This document shows positions 49,895 through 57,661 of a DNA stretch of 64,000 nucleotides, in pieces. The stretch's first letter is position 1. The number at the start of each line of letters is the position of its first letter. The notes beneath the pieces are model-generated. The model made no database searches and was not told the origin of the DNA. It saw only the letters and a list, made by a program, of their open reading frames with translations. Made by a program: the position numbers and the translations under genes. This DNA comes from JBGSIC01 sp041751875 (GTDB lineage Bacteria > Bdellovibrionota > FAC87 > UBA2466 > JACKAF01): contig JBGSIC010000024.1 in NCBI GenBank assembly GCA_041751875.1, positions 1-64,000 of the forward strand, written 5' to 3'.

Positions 49895-50728
49895 ATGCGA
49901 AAGAAACTTTTTATTGTAGTCGCCCTTTGTGCCCTGCCGCTCTTCGCGGAACAGTATCGTTACCAGAACTACAACGGTGCTCCGCAAGCTCAGGGGAACG
50001 CACAAACGCAAGCGGCTGCGGCTGCGCAAGCGCAACAGGTTGCTCAACCCGGCCAAACCGGTGTGTTCACCGAAGAAGAAAAAGCATTGGTGAATATCAC
50101 TCCTGAAAAACTCATGGCGATGAGCCCAGAAGAACGAAAGCGCGCGATTGATGCAGGCGCCTTTGATTTTAAAGACGAAGATGCCTACATCGACGTCGAA
50201 GATGCCGTTCACTATAAACAATTTGTGCATCGACACCTTTTGTCCAAAGCGATTGCGGACAGTGAACCCGTTTCGGTGAATCGCTTTTTCATCAATCTCA
50301 TGACCACTTCCAGCTATGTTCACCAGCAAGGTGATGGAATTAACGTGAAGTGGGTGGAATTTGTGACCGGTGGTATGGCAGTTTCGGGAGGCTACGCACT
50401 CTCGGGTGGCCACATGCTCGAGTTTGGTGCGAACCTAAGCGCTATCTCCAATGTGTTCGGCGGTTACCGTTACTTTCTTGGTACGGATATGTGGACCGTT
50501 TGGCCATACGCGGGCGTAGGCTACGGCATTGCGATGCCCGGTTTAAATATTTCCGACGGTCCTGATGAAGTGAAGTTCTATAGAGGCAAAGAAAGCCTCA
50601 TTACTGGCGTCATTGGAATTCTTCTTCCCATGCCCGACGTTGCTGTTCGCGTTGAAGTGCGCAGCGACTTCTGGGGTTCGAACCGCATCGTGGTCACCCC
50701 ATCCTTCGGTCTAGTTTTGTATATGTAA
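49895..50728 (+). CDS. Outer-membrane beta-barrel protein, function unknown
   Basis: ATG 49895 (GTG 49892 is one codon earlier) gives a signal peptide, RKKLFIVVALCALPLFA. Residues 25-55 are Gln/Ala-rich low complexity. Residues 60-100 hold an acidic helix, and 125-277 a barrel pattern: VSVNRFFINLMTTSSYV, SGGHMLEFGANLSAISN, VWPYAGVGYGIAMPG, VTPSFGLVLYM. It ends in a membrane-facing LVLYM. The second barrel gene converges on it from the other side, with the large hairpin between them. No family recognised. Confidence 0.6.
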   Translation: MRKKLFIVVALCALPLFAEQYRYQNYNGAPQAQGNAQTQAAAAAQAQQVAQPGQTGVFTEEEKALVNITPEKLMAMSPEERKRAIDAGAFDFKDEDAYIDVEDAVHYKQFVHRHLLSKAIADSEPVSVNRFFINLMTTSSYVHQQGDGINVKWVEFVTGGMAVSGGYALSGGHMLEFGANLSAISNVFGGYRYFLGTDMWTVWPYAGVGYGIAMPGLNISDGPDEVKFYRGKESLITGVIGILLPMPDVAVRVEVRSDFWGSNRIVVTPSFGLVLYM

Positions 50729-50729
50729 A

Positions 50730-50894
50730 AGGTGCCTATCTACTTCCGGGCCCAAAAGGTTGCGGGTATAGTTCAGCCCTTCCCACCGTAACAAATCATT
50801 TGAAGAATCGAGTGGATTAATGCCTGCTCTTGCCTTCGCGTATTGAGCAGTTAGTTACCCGCGACCTTTTGGGCCCGGAAGTAGATAGGCACCT
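50730..50894. repeat. 165-bp hairpin with 39-bp near-perfect arms
   Basis: The arms are 50730-50768 and 50856-50894: reverse complements over 39 bases with one mismatch (a G-T pair in RNA). They begin AGGTGCCTATCTACTTCC and contain GGGCCCAAAAGG. The 87-base loop holds no ORF of note. The left arm starts two bases after the + gene stop, and the right arm covers the stop of the - gene. It is REP/MITE-like or a two-way terminator. Confidence 0.9.
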
Positions 50895-52053
50895 AGAATC
50901 TAACAAGAAGAGAGGGAGCGAAGCTTACGATGAACTTCGAGAAGTCGAGGCCCATGTAGATGCGGGTTTCTGCTTTGATATAGGCCGTGCGGCTCACAGG
51001 GAACAGGATCGCGCCGCTCGGCACGACATAGAAATTGGTGAATCCAAATCCGTCGGTTTGATCCCAGTTGGCGGTGTACTTCGCGGTTCCAAAGGCTACA
51101 CCAAGTCCAAGTAAGTAACGCCAGTGCGTAAGAGTGGATTCTTTGAGGTACTTCATGGAAAGAGTGGCGAGGTTGTAAGTGGTCATTTCCAGGCCAAGTT
51201 CGGTGTACCATTGTCCAAACGTTCGCACGCCGAACGTGCCCACTAGAGTGCTCGAGTTGAAGGCCCCATTGTTACCTTTTAGTAGTACGTAGCCTACTCC
51301 GGCAGCACCGTAGAAACGGGCGATACGGTCTCGGTTAGCGGCAAAATACATTTCTGTTGCCGCAGGCGAGCGGTCAATTGAACTCGGACCTAGGTCACCT
51401 TCGAAGCTAGCGATGTCGCGGCCTTTGCCACGAGGAAGTTCATAGAAGTGATCTTTTACGTAGTTGTTCAACAAGCGAGCGAGAAGCTGCTTGGTGTGTT
51501 TGATCACGATGTCTTTATTATATTTGTGAATGCGCGCGTCAGGCAGTGTATGAGCGTAAGTGTAAATAACGTAGGGGTTACGACGGTCATACAAGAAGGC
51601 TTCGAAACCGCTCGCCTTGAGCACAGACGCAATGAGAATGTCTGAGTTGGTACGGATAGCGGCGATACGGAAACTTTCTAGAGTCAAAGCATCGAGTTTG
51701 TAGTCTGAGTCAACAATCGCGATGTCCGAAAAACGTGTGAATCCACGAAGAATGATTTTTTTGACGTTATCGGCGAGCTTAACACCTGTGTAGTCCAGGG
51801 GGCGCACAACGCCTACGCGCACGGAAGTACCGTCTGTTTGTTTTAGCTTCGAGCCGAGTTGATCCAGAACAGTCGCTTTTTTTGGCGCAGCAGAAACAGC
51901 CGCTGCGGCCGGAGGCGCATTCGGGTCTCCGACAACGGGAATGTTGGTTACCGTTGCAGGCGCCGGCGGAAGGACCGGTGCTTCGCCGAAGGCTCCAAAC
52001 AAAGGAGCAACGAAGAGAGCAAAAGCGAGCTGTTTGGTGTTGCGACTATTCAT
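50893..52053 (-). CDS. Exported beta-barrel protein with N-terminal domain
   Basis: A signal peptide (about 1-20, FGAFG) precedes a Pro/Ala-rich linker to about 60. Residues 65-200 form a mixed alpha-beta domain (SVRVGVVRPLDYTGVKLADNVKKIILRGFTRFSDIAIVDSDYKLDAL) that resembles periplasmic domains that bind nucleotides or peptidoglycan, without a firm match. From about 225 a barrel follows with aromatic strands and a terminal SPSLLVRF ending in Phe, the BAM recognition residue. Function unknown. The hairpin covers its stop. Confidence 0.6.
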   Translation of the reverse strand: MNSRNTKQLAFALFVAPLFGAFGEAPVLPPAPATVTNIPVVGDPNAPPAAAAVSAAPKKATVLDQLGSKLKQTDGTSVRVGVVRPLDYTGVKLADNVKKIILRGFTRFSDIAIVDSDYKLDALTLESFRIAAIRTNSDILIASVLKASGFEAFLYDRRNPYVIYTYAHTLPDARIHKYNKDIVIKHTKQLLARLLNNYVKDHFYELPRGKGRDIASFEGDLGPSSIDRSPAATEMYFAANRDRIARFYGAAGVGYVLLKGNNGAFNSSTLVGTFGVRTFGQWYTELGLEMTTYNLATLSMKYLKESTLTHWRYLLGLGVAFGTAKYTANWDQTDGFGFTNFYVVPSGAILFPVSRTAYIKAETRIYMGLDFSKFIVSFAPSLLVRF

Positions 52054-52164
52054 GGTTTTTCTGATCTATCGAATATCTTTTCGGATTTATCGGGCTCCGG
52101 CTTGAGGACTAATGCCGCGCGCCCAATCACTTTGTGAGCCCGAAAGTGCTATAGTCATCAGTAG

Positions 52165-52857
52165 ATGGATAGCTTACTTATCGTCTTTCCCTTCGAGGGG
52201 TCCGACCCGGAACAAATAGAGGCGGTGGGTCGGAAGATCTTGCATCAGCCCGTGGAAGCCGCCGAACATTCTGATCGCCGTGCCGCTTTCTTTGCTGGAC
52301 GCGCCGCTCTGGCGTTCGCATTTAAGTATTTGAAAATTAAGGCATTTGCTAAGACCTGCCAGCCCTACGGCTACCTTTCGGTCGTGGACGACAAGGGGAA
52401 GGGCATTCCGAACCTCTATTGTAATGTCACTCACACGGACAAACTGGCGCTCGCGGCGGTTTGCACCAGTCCGGTCGGGGTAGATGTGGAGCGTATGGAT
52501 CGGTCGGTAAGTCAGGTCATCCGGCGTATTCTCTCTGCCGAAGAAAAAGCCGCTTTGAGTCACGGCAATAACCCTGAGCTGGATAGCCGAGGTATCCGAA
52601 CCGACCTCGCGCTGTGGTGTGCCAAAGAAGCTTATACCAAGGCGCTGGGCCTGGGTTTAGGTGCAGGTCTGGAACAGATCACCGTAGATATTGGGCACAG
52701 TCCCCCCTTTCCTGTTGTGACCGATGTATTGGGTCCGCAGGCTTTGAGCGAGCCGCTGGTGGAAGTGAGCATTCAAAATGACTACTTGATTGCGATTTGC
52801 AGCGAAGCGGAGAACATTCAAAAGGGGTTTAAGAAACTACACTTTGAATTCGGCTAG
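52165..52857 (+). CDS. 4'-phosphopantetheinyl transferase (Sfp type)
   Basis: The Sfp signature is present: GVDVERMDR at about 110 (Mg2+ Asp and Glu) and LWCAKEAYTKALGLGL at about 155 (the WxxKEA motif), with CNVTHTDKLALAAV before them. At 230 residues it is a two-half Sfp rather than the short AcpS. It transfers phosphopantetheine from CoA to Ser of carrier proteins. No polyketide or peptide synthase is in the window, so it could serve fatty-acid carrier protein. An extended -10-like TGCTATAGT (52147-52155) is so close to the ATG that the message may be nearly leaderless. Confidence 0.85.
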   Translation: MDSLLIVFPFEGSDPEQIEAVGRKILHQPVEAAEHSDRRAAFFAGRAALAFAFKYLKIKAFAKTCQPYGYLSVVDDKGKGIPNLYCNVTHTDKLALAAVCTSPVGVDVERMDRSVSQVIRRILSAEEKAALSHGNNPELDSRGIRTDLALWCAKEAYTKALGLGLGAGLEQITVDIGHSPPFPVVTDVLGPQALSEPLVEVSIQNDYLIAICSEAENIQKGFKKLHFEFG

Positions 52858-53222
52858 GACGTGCGTGGCTTCCAAGAAAGTGTTGCCAATGCCATCCCCA
52901 TAGCGACGACAAATACCGCACTGAAGAAAATCGTGAAAAAGAAATTTCTGGTCTCGGGTAGTGCACCTTTCGAAAAAAACAGAACGAAGGTCAGACCCAC
53001 TATCCAAAGACCCCACGCCATATGCAGAAAGCGGACAGTCGCGCTTTTCGCAAAACTCAAAAACAGCAGTGCCAGCGGAACGGCAAACAGAGAAAGACTC
53101 TCGCTCCAGTACCGAAAAAGCGTGGATGGGGTAGAGTTCCCCATTCCTTCTCTCAGAGGCGGGTAGAAGTTCCACGCCGCACTCAAAGCCAATAAGAAGA
53201 GAGTCATCACTCGAAGTCGCAT
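52854..53222 (-). CDS. Four-span membrane protein, function unknown
   Basis: A 122-residue protein with four hydrophobic segments (LFLLALSAAW, LSLFAVPLALLFLSF, MAWGLWIVGLTFVLFF, FFFTIFFSAVFVVAMGMALATLS). It has no known motif and short loops. Its stop overlaps the stop of the transferase gene by four bases. The region 53223-53404 between it and RNase E/G carries the promoter space of two divergent genes, with a TATAGT-like box at 53390-53395. Confidence 0.6.
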   Translation of the reverse strand: MRLRVMTLFLLALSAAWNFYPPLREGMGNSTPSTLFRYWSESLSLFAVPLALLFLSFAKSATVRFLHMAWGLWIVGLTFVLFFSKGALPETRNFFFTIFFSAVFVVAMGMALATLSWKPRTS

Positions 53223-53404
53223 CTGACTTCGATCTTACCGTGGAATTACGGGCCGATCAGCCAAATTCGTGTTATTTATGGGATATTCTGGCCTCTATAG
53301 GGGCATCGCCAGCTTACCTAAGGCTTTGCTCCCGTCCTGTAGCGTGATATCGATAGAGGATAAATTTTTAGACCGGGTGCAGCAGCGCATATAGTGGAGA
53401 TCCG

Positions 53405-55357
53405 ATGGGCAGACAGATTTTAGTAAACGCCAGTCCCTACGAAACGAGAGTAGCGACATTAGAAGACGGCGAAATCAAGCAACTACATATTGAGCGAGAA
53501 GAAGATCGCAACGTCGTAGGCAACATTTACAAAGGTGTTGTGAAACGCGTGCTTCCGGGCATGCAAGCAGCGTTTTTGGAGTTAGGTTTGGAACGTACGG
53601 CTTTCCTGTACGTCGATGACATTATCGAAGATCCCCTCGGCGCAGATGTGGAATATGAGGACGAAGGTGGTGAGGGAGAAGATCGTGAAGAGGGTGAACC
53701 GCGTGACGCCCGTGATGACGATGATGAAGAGAATTTAGACGACGATGACGATGACCGTGGAGAGGACGACGAGGATCATGAGGGCCTGGACCATGATCAT
53801 GCCGAAGGTGAAGGCGAAGAAGAAGAGAATTTTAATCGAGTAGATGCCAATAAAAATGAACGCCCCCGTCGCGTCCGTGAAGAGCGCGCTCCCCGCCGTG
53901 AGGTGGAAGAGGATCCCGACGTTCGCGAAGCAAGAGAAGACAGAGAACAACGTGAAGAGCGTGATTCTAATCGGGGATCAGGAAGTGATGCTCCTAAACC
54001 GCCCCGCCGTCCGAGTAAGGATCGCGCGGAACATCGCAGAGAAGGCGGTGGCGGACGTGGTGGCCAAAGGAGCCCTCGCGGGGGACGTGGTGGCCGAGGC
54101 GGCGGAGGAGCTCGGGGTGGCCGCAGAAATTTTGGTCGCCGCCCCAAGCGTCAGGTACAGATTCAGGATTTGATCAAAGAGGGTGAAGAACTTTTGGTTC
54201 AGGTCGCGAAGGCTCCGATAGGAACAAAGGGCGCGCGACTGACAACACACGTCAGTATTCCGGGTCGTAACTTGGTTCTTATGCCAACTTCGAAACACAT
54301 CGGGATATCTCGCCGTATCGAAAGCGATCGGGAGCGCCGTCGCTTACGAGAAATCTTTTTGAAGCGCATCCAACCTGAAGGCGTGGGTTTCATCGTGCGT
54401 ACGGTCGCCGCGGGCAAATCGTTTCGGGATCTCAAAGCAGATGCTGATTATCTTTTGAATGTCTGGGACAAAGTGCGAAAAGGTTCAACCAAAGCAAAAG
54501 CCCCTGCTATCATTCACGAGGACCTTCCCCTCAGCTTGCGCTCCGTACGGGATTTTCTGACAGACGATGTAGACTCGTTCATCATCGACAATCAAGAAGC
54601 GTACGACCAAGTCCTCGATTTTATTTCTCAGTTCATGCCGCGCTTGAAGAACCGCGTGAAATTGTTCAAAGGGCCTTCACAGCTGTTTGAGCACTATGGA
54701 ATTGAAGCAGAAATTAGTCGGGCCTTGGGGCGTAAAGTTTGGTTGAAATCGGGCGGTTATCTTTTGATCGATCAGTCAGAAGCTCTGACCTCCATCGACG
54801 TCAACACGGGTCGGTATGTCGGCTCGAAAAGCCTGGAAGAAACGATTCTTAAGACGAACCTAGAGGCAGTCAAAGAAATCTCATATCAGCTACGCATTCG
54901 AAATATTGGCGGGATCATTATCATGGATCTCATCGATATGGAGAACCAGGAGAATAAAGAAAAGGTTTTCCGGGCGCTGCATGAGGCGCTAGCCGAGGAC
55001 AAGGCCAAAACGAATATTCTGAAAATTTCAGAGCTAGGCCTGGTCGAAATGACCCGCAAACGGACTCACGAAGATTTGGTGCGTTCGTTGACCGAAGGTT
55101 GCGGCTACTGTGAGGGACGTGGTTATCATAAGAGCAAGCGCACCATTTGTTTTGAAATCTTCCGAGAAATTGAGAAGGAAGCGCTTGCGGAAAACAATAC
55201 TGTTGTGGTTTTTGCGAGCCCCGAAGTGACCGACACCTTGTTGGAAGATGAGGCCCATCAACTCGATCTTCTAGAAGAGCGCTTCAAAAAGGGAATCACC
55301 GTTAAAACAGACACGGGCTTCCATATTGAGCAGTATGAGGTTTTCGGTAAGCAGTAG
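53405..55357 (+). CDS. rng: Ribonuclease E/G with large disordered insert
   Basis: The RNase E/G core is complete: S1 start NIYKGVVKRVLPGMQAAFLELG (39-62), RNase H-like and 5'-sensor parts, catalytic SIDVNTGR (Asp465) and IIIMDLIDM (Asp508, Asp511), and the Zn-link CGYCEGRG (Cys566, Cys569). Between residues about 73 and 249 the S1 domain is split by an insert: an acidic stretch (77-141), mixed RE/RD repeats (142-190), and an RGG-rich tract (210-245). Without the insert it is RNase G sized. It initiates mRNA decay and rRNA processing; the insert may bind RNA or condense. ATG 53405 follows GGAG by five bases. Confidence 0.92.
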   Translation: MGRQILVNASPYETRVATLEDGEIKQLHIEREEDRNVVGNIYKGVVKRVLPGMQAAFLELGLERTAFLYVDDIIEDPLGADVEYEDEGGEGEDREEGEPRDARDDDDEENLDDDDDDRGEDDEDHEGLDHDHAEGEGEEEENFNRVDANKNERPRRVREERAPRREVEEDPDVREAREDREQREERDSNRGSGSDAPKPPRRPSKDRAEHRREGGGGRGGQRSPRGGRGGRGGGGARGGRRNFGRRPKRQVQIQDLIKEGEELLVQVAKAPIGTKGARLTTHVSIPGRNLVLMPTSKHIGISRRIESDRERRRLREIFLKRIQPEGVGFIVRTVAAGKSFRDLKADADYLLNVWDKVRKGSTKAKAPAIIHEDLPLSLRSVRDFLTDDVDSFIIDNQEAYDQVLDFISQFMPRLKNRVKLFKGPSQLFEHYGIEAEISRALGRKVWLKSGGYLLIDQSEALTSIDVNTGRYVGSKSLEETILKTNLEAVKEISYQLRIRNIGGIIIMDLIDMENQENKEKVFRALHEALAEDKAKTNILKISELGLVEMTRKRTHEDLVRSLTEGCGYCEGRGYHKSKRTICFEIFREIEKEALAENNTVVVFASPEVTDTLLEDEAHQLDLLEERFKKGITVKTDTGFHIEQYEVFGKQ

Positions 55358-55365
55358 GAATTCTA

Positions 55366-56307
55366 TTGGCCTATCTTCTTGTCATCACCAACCTTTATTG
55401 CAACCATCAATGCAGTTACTGCATTCAGGAACAATCTTCTCTTGATGTACGACAGAATCCTAAGCGCGTAGATGTACCGTCCTTACTCAATTTCCTGCAA
55501 CACAACCGTATTGCCCGTTCCATCAAAGTAGCGGGAGGCGAGTCCTCTCTACATCCCGATTTCGAACCGATGATGGAAGGCTTTCTCAAGCTTTATAAAA
55601 AGATAGTTTTCACCACGAATCTAAATGGGAAATGGTACAAAGACTTCGACCAAGCGCTGGACACCATGGAACGTTGGGGTCGCAAGGTGCAATGGAACAC
55701 GACCTACCATCCAAAATGGATGGACACCGATCTCTATATTGACCGTGTCAAACGAATGAAAGCACGGGGAATAAACGTCGACCAAGTTACGAGCACAGAC
55801 ACAGACGACCTCACCGACGCGATTGCGCAGAAGCTGCACGCTGCTAAGATCAACTGGCGTTTGCAAACATTTACTGGCCGGGGAGCTGACGGGCGAATGC
55901 GTCCTCAAACCATGTCAGACATAAACCAGAAGTATCCGCAGCTCTATAATCCCGCGAAATTCATCAATAACTACGAAGAGTATTTGGAAGAGTGTGAAGA
56001 TGCGAATTACAAGGGGAAGGATATCCGACCTCGAATGATCGAATGCGTAACATCACGATTCCTTATCGGGCCGGATAATTTTGTCTATCCGTGCCACCGG
56101 CACTTATACGCGCAAGATCCAGCGTACCGTTGTGGTTCGATTCACGACGTGGAAATGAAGGATTTCAAATACCATTGGCAGCCGTTCATGAAGCGGTGGG
56201 TGCTTCCATGCCACACCAAATGCAACGCCTGTGATTTTAAGGCAGTGAAGATTCGTCCGTACCGGCGTCCAAGAGCGGCGCAGCGACCTGCTCCGGTGAG
56301 TGCTTAG
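55366..56307 (+). CDS. Radical SAM protein with SPASM-like Cys cluster
   Basis: TTG 55366 has AGGA six bases upstream; the RNase gene ends 8 bp before it. The N-terminus reads ITNLYCNHQCSYCIQ (CxxxCxxC at 12-19), and VAGGESSLHPDF is the GGE motif of SAM binding. Extra Cys near the end, IECVTS, VYPCHRH and CHTKCNACDF, fit a SPASM or twitch auxiliary Fe-S domain, as in peptide and protein maturases. The C-terminal tail is basic. The substrate is unknown; as a fellow traveller of RNase E/G, an RNA or ribosomal substrate is one option. It converges on purF with one base between. Confidence 0.75.
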   Translation: MAYLLVITNLYCNHQCSYCIQEQSSLDVRQNPKRVDVPSLLNFLQHNRIARSIKVAGGESSLHPDFEPMMEGFLKLYKKIVFTTNLNGKWYKDFDQALDTMERWGRKVQWNTTYHPKWMDTDLYIDRVKRMKARGINVDQVTSTDTDDLTDAIAQKLHAAKINWRLQTFTGRGADGRMRPQTMSDINQKYPQLYNPAKFINNYEEYLEECEDANYKGKDIRPRMIECVTSRFLIGPDNFVYPCHRHLYAQDPAYRCGSIHDVEMKDFKYHWQPFMKRWVLPCHTKCNACDFKAVKIRPYRRPRAAQRPAPVSA

Positions 56308-56308
56308 A

Positions 56309-57661
56309 TTAGGTAGGAATCTCTGTGGCGTACTCGCCCGAGAAACAGGCGTGGCAGAAACCTTTTTTGACTCCCCCGGCCGCTTCAATCAATCCTTCGC
56401 GACTTAGGTAGCCCAAGCTGTCCGCGCCGATATAAGCACGAATAAATTCCGCGGTATGCGTGGAACCAATGAGTTCTTCCCGCGTGGGGGTATCAATACC
56501 GTAAAAACAGCTATGAGTGATGGGAGGCGAGGATATACGCAAATGGACTTCGCGCGCTCCCGCTTCTCTCAAATGTTGAATCAGTTTTTTGCTGGTAGTA
56601 CCGCGCACCAAGCTATCGTCTACCACGACGATGGATTTACCACCAATCACGCTAGCAACCGGATTCAGTTTGAGGCGTACGCCAAAGTCGCGAATTGACT
56701 GTTTAGGTTCGATAAAAGTACGCCCCACGTAATGGCTACGAATAATGCCCATGTCGAATGGTACTCGCGCACCTTCCGAAAAACCAATCGCGGCAGGAAC
56801 GCCCGAATCGGGAACGGGAATGACAAGATCGGCGTTTGGCGCGGGATGCTCTTCTGCGAGTTTGCGACCTAGGGCTTTGCGAACCTGATGAACGTTGCTT
56901 CCGTAGATATTGCTGTCGGGACGCGCAAAATAAACGTGCTCAAAGATGCACTGCTGGGGTTCCTTTTTCTCGAATGGAAAACTGGACCGAACGCGTCCAT
57001 CTCCGAGAGCGACTTCCACCATTTCCCCTGGCTCGAGCTCTCGAACCGATTTCGCCCCAATTAAATCAAAGGCGGTATTTTCACTCGCAAACAAGGGTTT
57101 GCCCATCAGTTCGCCCATATGAAGCGGTCGATAACCACGTGGGTCGCGAACGGCGACCATAGTATCTTTATTCATCGCGATGATCGAATAGGCGCCTTCT
57201 ACTTGCTTAAGAGCCGCGACCAGTGCTGGAACGAGATCTGTGGAGCCTGAGCGCGCCATTAGATGAATAATAATTTCTGTGTCGTTGGTAGTTTGGAAAA
57301 TAGAACCCTGTTTTTCCAGAGCATGAACCCACTGCTTAGCGTTAACCAAATTGCCGTTGTGAACAAGCGACACCCACCCCATTGCGCTTTTCATGCGCAG
57401 AGGCTGAAGGTTAGCTACGCTGCTTTCACCTGTGGTCGAGTAACGGTTGTGTCCGATGGCCGCGCTGCCCTTGAGTTCGTTGAGAATCGTTTCGTTGAAA
57501 ATATCTTGGACTAAGCCCTGACGTCGGTGAACATAGTTGTTCACGCCATCAGTGGAGACGATGCCAGAACCCTCCTGGCCGCGGTGCTGAAGCGCGTGCA
57601 AGCCGAGGTAACTCAGCCTAGCTGCTTCTTTGTTGTCACTAATTCCAAAAATGGCACACAT
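56309..57661 (-). CDS. purF: Amidophosphoribosyltransferase PurF
   Basis: The nucleophile is Cys2 (MCAIFGI), exposed by Met removal. GLHALQHRGQEGSGI, GHNRYSTTG and NGNLVN are the N-terminal nucleophile glutaminase motifs, and SIVVVDDSLVRGTTS is the PRPP loop. RPDSNIYG and the 450-residue length are normal. It makes phosphoribosylamine, the first step of purine synthesis, but here it is the last gene of the operon, its ATG directly after the purL TAA. Confidence 0.95.
   Translation of the reverse strand: MCAIFGISDNKEAARLSYLGLHALQHRGQEGSGIVSTDGVNNYVHRRQGLVQDIFNETILNELKGSAAIGHNRYSTTGESSVANLQPLRMKSAMGWVSLVHNGNLVNAKQWVHALEKQGSIFQTTNDTEIIIHLMARSGSTDLVPALVAALKQVEGAYSIIAMNKDTMVAVRDPRGYRPLHMGELMGKPLFASENTAFDLIGAKSVRELEPGEMVEVALGDGRVRSSFPFEKKEPQQCIFEHVYFARPDSNIYGSNVHQVRKALGRKLAEEHPAPNADLVIPVPDSGVPAAIGFSEGARVPFDMGIIRSHYVGRTFIEPKQSIRDFGVRLKLNPVASVIGGKSIVVVDDSLVRGTTSKKLIQHLREAGAREVHLRISSPPITHSCFYGIDTPTREELIGSTHTAEFIRAYIGADSLGYLSREGLIEAAGGVKKGFCHACFSGEYATEIPT

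Noticed and set aside
53797..54147. Minus-strand ORF opposite the RGG insert of RNase E/G
   Set aside because: Pro/Ser/Arg-rich shadow of a low-complexity region.
55366..56307. Maturase partner of the 21-kb peptide module
   Set aside because: It is 31 kb away and in an operon with RNase E/G; nothing links them.
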